Program-made: the position numbers and the translations under genes
Source of the DNA: Parasponia andersonii
Lineage: Eukaryota > Streptophyta > Magnoliopsida > Rosales > Cannabaceae
DNA length: 64,000 nt
Assembly: GCA_002914805.1 (NCBI GenBank)
Contig: JXTB01000348.1
Span: 204,648 to 268,647 of the forward strand
Direction: 5' to 3'
Notes under the pieces: generated by a model
Databases searched by the model: none
What the model saw: the letters and a program-made list of their open reading frames with translations, nothing else
What the model was told of the DNA's origin: nothing
Shown here: piece after piece, positions 11,056-21,403 of the stretch
Layout of the letters: each line of letters begins with the position of its first letter
Position numbering within the stretch: the first letter of the stretch is position 1

Positions 11056-11860
11056 CGGTTATACATCTTGGAGACGAACCGACTGAGAGCGGCTATTTTC
11101 CTGGCTAGGTGCTGGACCTCCCGAATAATCGAGTGTCTCTGCACATCTGCAATCGAGGACAACTGAGTCGGGTTAGCCTCAATACCCCTTCTGCTCATGA
11201 TGTGCCCCAGGAACTGGCCGGAGGACACCCCGAATGCACATTTCTTGGGGTTCAGATGCATCCGATATTGCTTCAGAATCTGGAAACATTCGTCTAGATG
11301 TCCCAGATGGTCCGAAGCTTCTCTGCTTTTATGACCATATCGTCGATGTAGATTTCTATAGTCTTCCCTAGTAGCCCGGCAAATATTTTGTTCATAAGCC
11401 TCTGGTAGGTTGCCCCCGCATTCTTCAAACCAAATGGTATGCGTCTGTAACAGTACAAACCTCGCTCCGTTATAAATGCTGTGTGGATCTGGTTTTCTTC
11501 ATACATGGGGATCTGGTTGTATCCAGAGTAGGCGTCAAGGAAACTCATCCTGTCGAATCCCGCTGTTGCATCTACCATTTGGTCGATCCTTGGCAGGGGA
11601 AAACTATCCTTCGGGCAAGTCTTGTTCAGGTTGGTGAAATCTATGCAAGTACGGTCGTCGCTGTTTTTCTTCTTCACCATTACTAGGTTAGAGATCTAGC
11701 ATGGGTATACGTATTCCATGATCAGGCCGCTCTCCAGTAGTGTCTCTACCTCCTTATTGATTGCCCTATTTTTCTCCGGCACAAACCTTCAGGGTCTCTG
11801 CCTGACCGAAGGGAAATTAGGGTCTATGTTCAGCCGGTGGCAGGCATGCGTAGGGCCTAT
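11031..11860 (-). pseudogene. Tat reverse transcriptase, decayed
   Basis: The - strand keeps the core motifs in order: CIDFTNLNKTCPKDSFPLPRID, FLDAYSGYNQI, FGLKNAGATYQRLMNKIF and the catalytic IEIYIDDMVIKA (11294-11680), then HLNPKKCAFGVSSGQFLGH (11031-11261). YIDDMV is the polymerase active-site motif of plant Ty3/gypsy enzymes. Frame breaks at about 11290 and 11690 separate the open parts. Confidence 0.85.
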
Positions 11861-12365
11861 TCTGGGCATGTCGTCGTAGGACCACGCGAAGACGTATTTG
11901 TTCTGCCTCAGGAACCCTAACATCTCGTACTTTTCCTCCTCGAGTTGCAGGGCCCCGATTAAGACTACCTTCGCCGGTTCTGCTTTTTTCAAAGGGACCG
12001 CCACCAGCTCCTCAATCGTAGATTCTAGCCCATCGGACTCCTCTTCGATCCGCTTCATGTACGCTGGAAGGCTGTTCTTTGATTGCTATCTGTCCCTGGC
12101 CAAGGTGCTCGCATTCGCATCAGCTCCCCTCGGGGTAATTGAAAAATATTTCCTTGCGGAGGCCTGATCTCCCTTAATATCTATCGTATAGGTACTGTCC
12201 CTTGATAGATATCTTAAAACTTGGTGGAGGGTGGAGGCGACCCCATGCATGGTGTGGATCCATCTTCTCCCCATGATGACGTTGAAGGAGGACTGGTAGT
12301 CGATGATGACGAGGTCTACGTCCAAGCATCTCTCCGCAGCATAGACCTTTAGGGTCACTACACCC
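11789..12365 (-). pseudogene. Tat protease and protease-RT linker, truncated
   Basis: The - strand encodes FLVVDYQSSFN-like sequence seen as VIIDYQSSFNVIMGRRWIHT, then VASTLHQVLRY and KGDQASARKYFSI (12086-12365), characteristic of the C-terminal half of Tat aspartic proteases, followed by GFLRQNKYVFAWSYDDMPRI (11789-12058), the usual lead-in to reverse transcriptase. The catalytic half of the protease and all of gag are lost at the 12365 breakpoint. Confidence 0.75.
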
Positions 12366-12472
12366 AAGGAAAACAATTGATACGGGAGAAGTTGTCATTT
12401 ATGTTCTATGCTTTAGTTTCAATAAGTGTAATGAACTTAGACTCACTACTAATTTATTCTAACCCTCAGGAT
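12366..12472. repeat. 108-bp direct repeat, right copy
   Basis: Partner of 2744-2851. It abuts the truncated protease of the Tat element on its left and runs into the copia LTR on its right, sharing the LTR's first 46 bp (12427-12472). Confidence 0.85.
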
Positions 12473-12957
12473 ATGATTAGAACCCAAAAATAAATAAAGA
12501 AAATACTCACGCACCAAAGAACACAAAGCGTTTAATGTGGTATAACTATAAAATTATAACCTACATCTACAGGAGATCATCAACAAGTGTTTCACTAAGA
12601 AAAGAACAATTTACATACTTTCATAATTTTTCGTCTACCTAAAAAACCTGAAGTGCTCTCACCAAGTTTACAAGAGAATTCTCTCACACTCTCTATAATC
12701 TAATCTTATGCAAAAGAGCGTACAAAATATAGTTGTCTATAGTCTCTATTATAGAGACTAATAGACCAGAAATCCTAAATCTAAATGGATTTATACTACA
12801 CGGCTTATCCTGATATCCTAAAGTCCTAGTATACTCACATGACTCAATTAACAAGAGTTCAATAATTCTTAAAACTCTTTTATTCGAGACCTTCCCATGT
12901 AACATTAGCTTCCTAAGTGTACTAAGATTCTAATTAAAAGGGTAGCCACATGTAACA
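12427..12957 (-). repeat. copia LTR, 3-prime copy
   Basis: Starts tgtaatgaac, ends catgtaaca; aligns throughout with 16995-17514 (shared aagaaaatactcac, tttaatgtggta, tataaaattata, cttcctaagtgtacta). Confidence 0.85.
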
Positions 12958-13842
12958 TTTCTCCACCTTCATTATTCTTTAATGTCCTTAGCTGCTTATA
13001 GTCTCCAAATATCCCTCGTGGGTTCACCGAGTCTTCACTTGCACTAAGTCTAAGCAATGCTTAAACTTAACTGTCAAGAGTGCCTTTATTAACATGTCTA
13101 CCGAGTTATCTTCTATAGAAACTTCTCCATACTAACGATTAACGATCTCTTTGGAAAAATGTCACGAATGAAATGAAGTCTGACATCAATATGTTTTATC
13201 CTATCTTAATACACTTGACTTTTAGTTAGGTATAATGCACTTTGACTATCACAAAACATTTGACTATCACAAAACACTCACGTGCTCTAATTTAATACAA
13301 AGTTATTCCCCCAATCTTCGTAGCCACAGAGCTTCGTTCATCACCACTATTCACTGCCTCAGTCGCAGTAAAATACTCTGCTTCTATTATTGATAATGCT
13401 GCCACTGGTTGCAAATTTTTTTTTTAGTTAATTATATTTCCACAAAACTTGAAAATATACCCAGTTAATGATCTTGTGGTATCTAAATTACCTGCACAGT
13501 TAGAGTCAACATATCCCATTATTTGTTTATTTATTTCTTCCCTTGTTCTATAATCTAAATTGATAGAAGTTGTACCTCTCAAGTATTTTAGGACCCATTT
13601 TATTGCCTCTGAATGCTTTTTCCCAGGGTTTGCTATGTATCTACTAACTACATTCATTACATAACATAAATCAAGCCTCTTGCACACCATAGCATATACA
13701 TTAATGATCCTACAGTACTAGAATACGGAATCCTCTTCATATACTCTTCTTCTCTAACAATTTTCTGTGAATCATCCTTAGAAACCTTGAAATGTTGAGG
13801 AATAGGTTTACTCATAGCCTTAGACTTATCCATGTCGAATCT
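12958..13842 (-). pseudogene. copia RNase H and RT C-terminal region, decayed
   Basis: The - strand at 13424-13690 encodes RLDLCYVMNVVSRYIANPGK, WVLKYLRGT and GYVDSNCAGNLDTTRSLTGYIF, the stretch that links copia reverse transcriptase to RNase H (the D in GYVDSNCAG is a conserved RNase H acid). The rest of RNase H toward 12958 is recognisable only in pieces. Confidence 0.75.
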
Positions 13843-14500
13843 CTAAAAGATCTTTTGCATATATCCTTCCTGTGATAGGTGTAGAATACTGCCACTCCTC
13901 TTCCTTATAATTTCTATCTCTACTATCCTCTTAGCCGGTCCTAGATCTTTTATCTCGAACTCACTACATAATTGTTGCTTCATACAATCTATTTCCATCT
14001 GGTCCTTGTTTGCAATCAACCTGTCAACTATATATAAAAATAGATATATCGCTATACTATTAACAAGCTTCTTGAACCACATGCAGTTGTCATGATCACT
14101 CATTGTAAACTCCACCTTAAGCATAAATTCATCGATCTGTTTATACCGCTGACGAGGAGATTGCTTAAGACCATAAAAGAGACTTCTTAAGTAACCATAT
14201 ATTGTGCTCTTTCCCTGGTTCCAAATAGCCCTAAAGTTGCCACATATAGATTGTGTCCTCCAATTTTCCATGTAGAAAAGTAGTTTTCACGTCTATTTAC
14301 TCTAGTTCTAAATTCTCATAAGCAACTAAAGAAAGTAGAACTCTAATAGAACTATATTTATCTACCAGAGAAAATACCTTACAGAAATTATTCCCTTCCC
14401 TTTGAATGAATCTTTTGATGACCAATTTAGTCTTGTACCTAGATGTCTCTACTCCTGGAATTCCAGCTTTCCTCTTGTATATCCATTTACATCTCACTAA
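13843..14500 (-). pseudogene. copia reverse transcriptase, decayed
   Basis: The - strand reads CKWIYKRKAGIPG and YKTKLVIKRFIQREG (14297-14497), then YGLKQSPRQRYKQIDEFML and YLFLYIVDRLIA where the family has LYVDDMLIA (13843-14271), then EFEIKDLGPAKRIVEIEI. The catalytic YVDD is therefore changed to YIVDR, one of several signs that the copy is inactive. Confidence 0.8.
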
Positions 14501-15860
14501 TTTCTATCTCTTAGGTTTGTCCATCAACATCAAGGTCTGATTTTTCATCAAAGAGTTTATCTCATCATCCATGACTTTTGCCCACTTCGTACTATCTTCA
14601 CATTCTATAGCTTCTTTATAACTTCTTGGTTTAGAATCCACTACAGTTTTTGCAACATTGAGAAAAAAGAAACTGTATTATCCAATCTGAACCTTGGTGG
14701 AAGCCTCGTAACCCTTTTTGGTTTATCTCTAGTAATATTATACTCATCCACAAGTTGCTTTTCCTCTTCAGTTAACTCAGGTTCTTATGGTTGCCTTCCC
14801 GGATTAGTAATCTCAGTATGAGACTTTGTATCCACTGGCTCCTCCTCAAGCTCAACTTGGTTTTCTACTTCCTTATTAATTCTCCCAATATTCGGCCCTT
14901 TCGTTAAAAATGATACAACTCATTCTCATTAAAGTAATATCATGACTTATAATCATCTTCTGATTACCATCCTCAACACACTATAACTTATAGCCTTTTA
15001 TGCCATCGAGATACCATAAGAACATGTATTTCTTAGCCCTAGGGTATAATTTCCCCTGCTTCACATGTGCATAAGCCATACACACCCAAAAATTCATAAA
15101 TATTCATAATTAGTAAGATGACCCGACCACATCTCTATAGGTGTTTTGAGCTCCGTTGTAGTAGATGGACTTTTATTAATCAAGTAGCACGTTATTGCCA
15201 CTGCCTCTCCTCAGAAATTTTTAGGTATTCCAGAAGTAGACAATATGCACCTTATTCACTCTAAAATGATTTTGTTCACTGCCAAACCATTTTGTTGTGG
15301 AGTCCCTCCTACTATATAGTGATGTGCTATTCTGTTATTGCTATAGAATTCTTTAAACTAGTTTTTATAGAATTTGAGGCCACTGTCTGTTCTTAGTTTC
15401 TTAATTTTTCTGTCAGATAAGTTTTCAATCTAACTGTCCATTATTTGAACTTCTTCAAAGCATCGTTCTTATGCTTAAGAATGTATACCGAAATTCTCCT
15501 AGAGTAATCATCGACTAGTAACAAAAAATACTTGCTATCTCCCATCGAATTTACTCGTAAAAGTCTCCAAAGATCTGAGTGAATATAGTTTGAGATCCTT
15601 TTAGTGTTGTGAATCCCCTTTCCAAACTTGACTTTGCAGGCCTTTCTATATATGCAATGTTCACAGAAGTCGATCCCAAAAAGTTTGTGATTCCCTAATA
15701 GACCTTGTTTAGATAATTTATGCAGGCCCTTCTCACTAATGTGACTGAGCCTTCGGTGGCAAAGATTTGCAATTGACCAGTCTTGATCAGTTGTTACCGT
15801 AGCTTCTCTAATAAGGGCTTTCTTATTTAGTACATAAAGTCTACCTTTTAACACCTTTCA
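14501..15860 (-). pseudogene. copia integrase, decayed
   Basis: 15441-15854 on the - strand encodes the GAG-pre-integrase and zinc-finger part: LCHRRLSHISEKGLHKL, CEHCIYRKACKVKF (HHCC finger), then IHSDLWRLLRVNSMGDSKYF and LLVDDYSRRISVYIL, the start of the catalytic core. Between 14501 and 15440 the core continues with stops (for example LRTDSGLKF-like complement near 15380). Confidence 0.8.
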
Positions 15861-16149
15861 TGTATAGTAATGAACCCCTTAATACCCTCAAGACTCCACC
15901 TTGAGCCTTGAAACTACAACTATCTTTATCAAGAACTCCTAGATCAAGTTCCAATTTAGTTCTAGATCGTATATCACTTTCTGCAATATCTTATCACTTT
16001 TATCTTCTAATCCCAACTTAATTGTTCCTATACCGGCCATTGTATATGCTTTATTGTCTTCCAATAAAATATTACTTTAATTAGTATGGTTGAAGGTATG
16101 AAACCAAGCTTTATTAAGACATATGTGGAACAAGCAACCAGAGTCTAAA

Positions 16150-16980
16150 ATCCACTCCTCAGCTGTATCTTGACTTGTGATGGTAAGTACCTCGATACTC
16201 TCATATCCATCTGATACTATATCTGCCTCACCCAAATCACTTTACTTATTAGTCTCCTTGTTTCTTCCTACCTAGACAATCTTTCTTAAAGTGTTCCTCC
16301 TTATGGCTTATAAAGAACTTACGTTTCCTGGATTTCGATCGCGATTTGTTCTTGTTCTTGGCATCTCTAGTTTTGGATCTACCTTAAATTATAAGCCCTT
16401 CACCGTTATTTCCACTCTTACTTTCCTTTTGCTTATTCAATTCTTTAGAGTTCAATGCTAATTATACTTCTGCTACATATAGAGTTTCATGACTATACAT
16501 CATGGTTTCAATAAAATTACTGTAAGACTTATCAAGCGAATTCAATAAGAGAATTGCTTGATCTTCTTCCTCCACCTTTACATCTATGTTTTCAAGATCG
16601 AAGATGATCTTGCTAAACTCATCAAGATGGTCTTTAATTGTTGTATCCTCCTCCATCCGAAAGGCATATAATCTTTGTTTTAGATACAAACGATTCACCA
16701 ATAATTTCATCATATAAAGCGCCTCTAGTTTTAACTAGACTCCTATATATCTCGTTTCTTTAGAGATTTTCCAAAGAACCTTATTATCTAGACTCAAGAT
16801 TATTGCACTACAAGCTTTATCTGTGATATCCTTCTTTTTCTTATTAGTTAGAGTACTTGGAAACTTTAATTTTTGTTGAACTAACATTGCCCCATCTTCA
16901 TTCTCTATAACACAAAATCGTTTGTCCTATTGAACTTCTCCAAATCATACTTTGTAGTAGTCTCCATCGATGCAACCTAA
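16150..16980 (-). pseudogene. copia gag, decayed
   Basis: 16462-16713 on the - strand encodes LKQRLYAFRMEEDTTIKDHL, EFSKIIFDLENIDVKVEEED and ILLLNSLDKSYSNF, the conserved part of copia gag. Further along (about 16270-16330) a zinc knuckle is degraded: FFISHKEEHFKKDC appears where CX2CX4HX4C is expected, so both first cysteines are changed. gag would form the particle shell. Confidence 0.75.
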
Positions 16981-16994
16981 CTCTTGATACTGCT

Positions 16995-17514
16995 TGTTAT
17001 GAATTTAGATCCACTACTAATTTATTCTAACTATTAGAGTAGGATAGAACCCAAAAACAAATAAAGAAAATACTCACACACCCAAGAACTTAAATCATTT
17101 AATGTGGTACAACTATAAAATTATAGTCTATGTCCACGGAGATCACAAACAAATATTTCACTAAATAAAGAATAATTTAAACACTCTTAAAGTTTTTTGT
17201 CTACTCGAAATAGCCTAATTGCTTTCACCAAGTTTACAAGAGTTTTTCCTCACTCTCTCTAGCTGTCTCACTCTCTCTATAATTTAACCTTATGCCCAAG
17301 AGTGTACAAAATATGGTTGTCTAAGGTCTCTATATATAGAGAATAATAAACTAGAAATCTTAATCTAATGGGATAATGCTACACGGCTTATCCTAATATC
17401 CCAAAATCGTAGTAACAAGAGTAATAATTCTTGAACTCTTTTATATGAGTCCTTCCCACTTAGCATTAGCTTCCTAAGTGTACTAGGATTCTAAAAGGGC
17501 AGCCACGTATACCA
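16995..17514 (-). repeat. copia LTR, 5-prime copy
   Basis: Starts tgttatgaat and ends cgtatacca. Slightly shorter than its partner (520 against 531 bp) with numerous substitutions and small gaps, indicating an old insertion. Confidence 0.85.
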
Positions 17515-17964
17515 ATAAAGAATGGCCGTTTTGCCCCAAAATGCCATTCAATCCATTGTCGTTCAACTCAGTAGTATGTTTTGTCGTTTATCATGCGCGT
17601 TGTATGTACGTGATTCAATTTGTGTTGTCTATTTGACTTTTTAGATCATTATCTTATTTTGTCGTTCTTTAAAATGGTTACTAGCCCATAGACCCATAGA
17701 ACTGGAAACCATGGACAATGGAGGCAGAATGTAAGTTCGGGTTAAGATTTGTCAGAGAATCGATTTCAGATAAAATGGCTCTCATTGTTACTCTCCTCTA
17801 AGAGCTTTCCTCTATTGACCCTATGCATCAAAGTGCAGTCTCTTTTGTACCTTTTTTTTTTATATTTATCTAATTTCAATATTTGATACGCGAACTTCAT
17901 TGTAATTTTTTAAATTATTAAAATATGAAAATTGCATAGTTGAACTACCTGTCAAATAATATTA
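17515..17964. other. Intergenic spacer
   Basis: No gene or repeat recognised. It is the stretch between the copia element and the next solo LTR. Confidence 0.4.
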
Positions 17965-17969
17965 CTAAT

Positions 17970-18421
17970 TGTTAACAGAGATTTTGTTAACATTAAATTT
18001 TGAGATTTATAAGATATGACTTATGTATGAAGAATTGATAAAGTAAAGCAAATAAGAAAACAAGAATTTTATGCGGTTTAGTCCTAAAAAAATGAACTTA
18101 CGTCTATTATTCTTCACTACTTTCTGAAAAATTATCAGGATTTCTCTAGGTCTCAAGGTGAGATCAAAGAGAGAATTACAGAGTATATAGTGAAGTGAGT
18201 GTCAGATGAAAAATTATGAGACCAAGCCCCCTATATATAAGTGAGGATGGCTTTTGGTTTCCTAATTTTATGGATAAGAAAGTACATAATAAAATATAAT
18301 ATAATATTGAGATTGAGCGACTACATAATAATGGATAATTATTTCCTCTTTAATTAGCTAGTTGTCTTTTTTAGAAATTAGACAGGTCAACTGTTTATAG
18401 TAGTAAAAGAACTACACAACA
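17970..18421 (-). repeat. Solo LTR, copia-like, with perfect 5-bp target duplication
   Basis: Starts TGTTAACAGAG and ends CTACACAACA. The 5 bases ctaat occur directly on both sides (17965-17969 and 18422-18426). No internal domains are present, so this is a solo LTR left by LTR-LTR recombination. The complement begins TGTTGTGTAG, a usual copia LTR start, so - orientation is more likely. A TATATATAAG tract lies near 18231. Confidence 0.7.
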
Positions 18422-18426
18422 CTAAT

Positions 18427-19534
18427 GAATACAAAAGAGAGCGAAATTAGCATTTTTTATATCAAATTCAAGTACCACCCAAACTTAGTCCCAAAGTTGA
18501 ACGAGAATGAAACTTGGATTGAACATTGAGAGTTATCATTGACAGAATCATACTAATATTCCTATGTTATTTTGATGAACACAAGGCTAATCCTAATTTA
18601 TTTCTTTTTGTCAACGGGCCACCCAAGAAAAATGATACTTTGAAATGGTTTCAACATTTTCCCAACTTAAATCTTGTCTGTGTAGTCTTTTAAATATTTC
18701 TAGCCAATCTTGCCCTTCTTTTTTACATGAAAAAAATCTGTGTGAACATGAAACTTTGTATATAGATTTAACTAACAAGGAGAATTTGGTCAGGAAGGAT
18801 CGATCAAGTACCGGGGCTACTACTCTATTATCTGCCAGCTTGACAAAAATCTTGTAAATGACAACAACCAACTTGATACGAAAAATGATGACACCATAGA
18901 AACACGACAATAAACATATAGAGCGGTAGTAAAATGAAGCGACAATAACCTCAATAAACGACAACAACTAGAAAACAAGCGGTTCAAACGACATAAAGAA
19001 ATGGCAAGAATCTTGTTAAAAAGGGGAATTACGGGAAAACACTGAGGAAATAAAAAGGAAGGAAAGGAGTAAAATAAAAGTAGAGACCAAATTGCTAAAA
19101 ATGTAAAGGATAGTGCATTTTTCTTTGCTAGAAAATGATATCATAAAACGAAACGTCAATACCCTCAAAAAAAAAAAAAAAAAAAAGACATCAATTAAGA
19201 AAAGGACAACAATCTCAAAATGAAGGAAAATCTGATGAAATCCTCGGCACCACCAAAAACTATGTAGCAAAATTCTTTAACCGCACAACGACTGCAAATA
19301 TGAATTATTATAACTTATGCCAGCTTGCTCTGACAATTAATGTATTATATCTATACGAACCTTCCTGGCTGGTTCCTTCTTTCTCGTGTTTTTTATTTTG
19401 TTCTTTTTTAATACTTAGAAAATGAAACGTTGATTTTCAGTGTCAGAGCTCTGGCTGGAAAAAAATATATTAAATGTTTTTAGGCCAAATTTTCCATTAA
19501 GTCGGGTATAAAATGACCTCAAATATCTTTTTCC
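18427..19534. other. Spacer upstream of DUF1262 copy b
   Basis: A 118-codon open frame on the - strand (18611-18967) ends with GQDWLEIFKRLHRQDLSWEN; I do not recognise it and cannot tell whether it is a relic. A 21-base A run lies near 19166. The promoter-like part of copy b starts at about 19340. Confidence 0.4.
19427..19439 (+). promoter_or_regulatory. Conserved upstream block of DUF1262 copies (b)
   Basis: acgttgattttca, also found as aacgttgattttca at 37952-37965 (copy d) and aatgttgaattttca at 33683-33697 (copy c), each in the proximal upstream region. It may be a shared promoter element or simply residual paralogy. Confidence 0.35.
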
Positions 19535-19544
19535 CTATATATAC
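19535..19544 (+). promoter_or_regulatory. TATA box of DUF1262 copy b
   Basis: ctatatatac lies 36-45 bp before the ATG at 19580, followed by a pyrimidine-rich stretch (ctctgtcttc). A typical plant TATA position for a short 5-prime leader. Confidence 0.45.
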
Positions 19545-20439
19545 CTCTGTCTTCTAACGATACAACTTGAAAGAAAGATATGTACGTGACAAGGCCTCTC
19601 TCTTTACTTAGAAGACATCCCGAGTTACTCACTTTGCCACCCCAAGAGGGCCCGAATTCGGGTTATCTGGTTCTCTTTGATGAAGAATGCGAAACGACAA
19701 CTTGTTTTGGATTGTGCAAGGACAGGTCAATCAGGAGCCTGCCTTTCCCTCAGAACAAAAATCTGACTATTTTTTATTCCGTAGGAGATTATAGTTATTA
19801 CGACAATGTCATCTTCATCCTTGTTCTTGATCAACCTTTTTGTTCCGATACATACTACGTGATCCAGCGACAAGGGAAGCATAAAGGTATGTATCTTGTT
19901 GGGCATAGGACTTAATTATTATCCTAGTAGGAGTGACCTATATGTTTGTAGTGTTTAGTTCTTTTTGGATTCCTATATTTGTGAAGTCCTTATTTCACTG
20001 GATTAGAGTTCTAATGTATCTATGAATACTATTATGTCTAAAGGATATTTCTAGTATGAGTGAATTATAACTCAATATGGGTCTATCAATATAACCGTTA
20101 GGGTTAATAGCAACTTTTGGGGAGTGGGAATAAATCCGTGAGAGAGGGCCTGAGAGACTGGTAAGGGCCAGGGGAGTGACAAAACTTGTGTGATTTCTTT
20201 CATATAGTGAAGATAATATTCTGAGTTGTGTCTAATGGACATATGCTATATTTTGTAGTTGAACTATGTTAAATTTGTGTATCTTCTCTGTTCCTTATTT
20301 TCTCTTATTTTTTGTGACGTTTTAGACAATATATAGTGATTGTATGTGAACATACTTCTGCAAAAAGACAAACAATTGGTAATAAGATCTTGTGTTGAAA
20401 TAGGCTACATGCAAAATTGATGTTAAATATTGTGTAAGT

Positions 20440-21000
20440 CAAAGATGACAAGCTTCGAGTTTCACCAAATTTGAGATGTCAAGCTTCAATGGTTCCAACT
20501 ATCCTGCTTGGAAATTGAAGATGCGTGCGATTCTCATAGAGAACGGATGTGCAGTTGCTTTGAAGAGCAAAGAAAATAAGCTGAAAGAGATGAAAGATGA
20601 AGTTTTTGATGAGAGAGACGAGTTGGCTATGGCGAATATTTATCTTGCACCAGATGAGGTGGTTTTATTCAATGTGTCCAAGGAAACTAAAATGTTTATA
20701 AGACAAGTTGCAAAATCTATATGAAGGGAAATCGATGTCAAATAAGATTTTCTTACTAAAGAAACTCTTCTTCAACCTCAAGATGGCTGAGGATTCTTCT
20801 TTGCATGAATCTACAGTTCATGTTGCTGGCCGAGGAGTCATGTAGGAAAACAAATAGTGGTGGTTCTTCTAGTGATGCATTTATGGCACGTAGTAGATTT
20901 AGAGAGAGAGAGATGATGGGAGTAAAGATCAAGATGGATCTGATACAAGAGGCAAAGGAAAAGGAAAGTATTGGACTTACAGAAAGAAGGGTAATCTAAG
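20440..21000 (+). pseudogene. copia gag fragment
   Basis: Encodes MSSFNGSNYPAWKLKMRAIL (20476 on), the conserved N-terminal gag motif FxGxNYxxWKxKM, then DELAMANIYLAPDEVVLFNV. After a stop at 20722 the frame changes (20805-20999: NLQFMLLAEESCRK). The zinc knuckle is only vaguely visible (YCKKKGH-like complement absent). Dead. Confidence 0.7.
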
Positions 21001-21019
21001 GAGAGATAGCATATTAGAT

Positions 21020-21390
21020 TTGAAAGTTGACCCACATATGTCAAATAGCTCCAAAGCAAACGTTGCTAAAGAGGAGAATTGTTATAAATATGGAGAGGTA
21101 TGGACAGTAGTTCCACGGGATATTACAAAAAACCAATGGTTTTTGGATTCAACAGCTTCATTTCATATGACATCGCATAAAGATTGGTTTCACACGTTAT
21201 GTAGTGGTACGATTTACATAGGTGATAATAGCTCAAATAAAATAGTGAGAGTTGGAGAAGTACGAGTTAAAACATTTGATAGCTCAATTCACATTATTTT
21301 GGATGTGTGACATGTATCGAACCTACAGAATAGTATCCAGTCAGTGGGAAAGTTTGACAAAGATGATTGTGTACTTTCCAAGTAAGGGAG
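21020..21390 (+). pseudogene. copia protease fragment
   Basis: Encodes QWFLDSTASFHMTSHKDWF, where the family has W(x)DSGAS(x)H as the aspartic protease active site (GA changed to TA), then GDNSSNKIVRVGEVRVKTFD, a stop at 21307-21309, and VSNLQNSIQSVGKFD. It joins directly to the polypurine tract, so all later pol domains were deleted. Confidence 0.7.
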
Positions 21391-21403
21391 AGTGATAAAC
21401 ACT

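Larger units (their letters stand above)
2855..12365 (-). mobile_element. Truncated Ty3/gypsy Tat-lineage retrotransposon
   Basis: Read on the - strand the order is protease, reverse transcriptase, RNase H, integrase, two tandem-repeat arrays, an antisense gene and the 3-prime LTR (2855-3654). gag, the primer-binding site and the 5-prime LTR are missing: the element stops inside the protease at about 12365, against the right copy of the 108-bp repeat. Extra antisense genes and tandem repeats downstream of pol are known for Tat/Grande/Ogre-type elements. All frames carry stops and frameshifts, so it is inactive. Confidence 0.85.
12427..17514 (-). mobile_element. Complete but decayed Ty1/copia retrotransposon
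   Basis: LTRs lie at 12427-12957 and 16995-17514. Read on the - strand, the order is gag, integrase, reverse transcriptase, RNase H, the normal copia order. Inside the left LTR the complement of tttctccaccttc is a polypurine tract (gaaggtggagaaa), and next to the right LTR agtatcaagagtt resembles a degraded initiator-tRNA-Met primer site. Flanks ataag (12422-12426) and ataaa (17515-17519) are a near-match target duplication. Many stops show it is dead. Confidence 0.85.

Noticed and set aside
18611..18967. Open frame of 118 codons on the - strand as a gene
   Set aside because: No recognised domain, hydrophobic N-terminal half from AT-rich DNA, no splice or paralogue support; left as unexplained.
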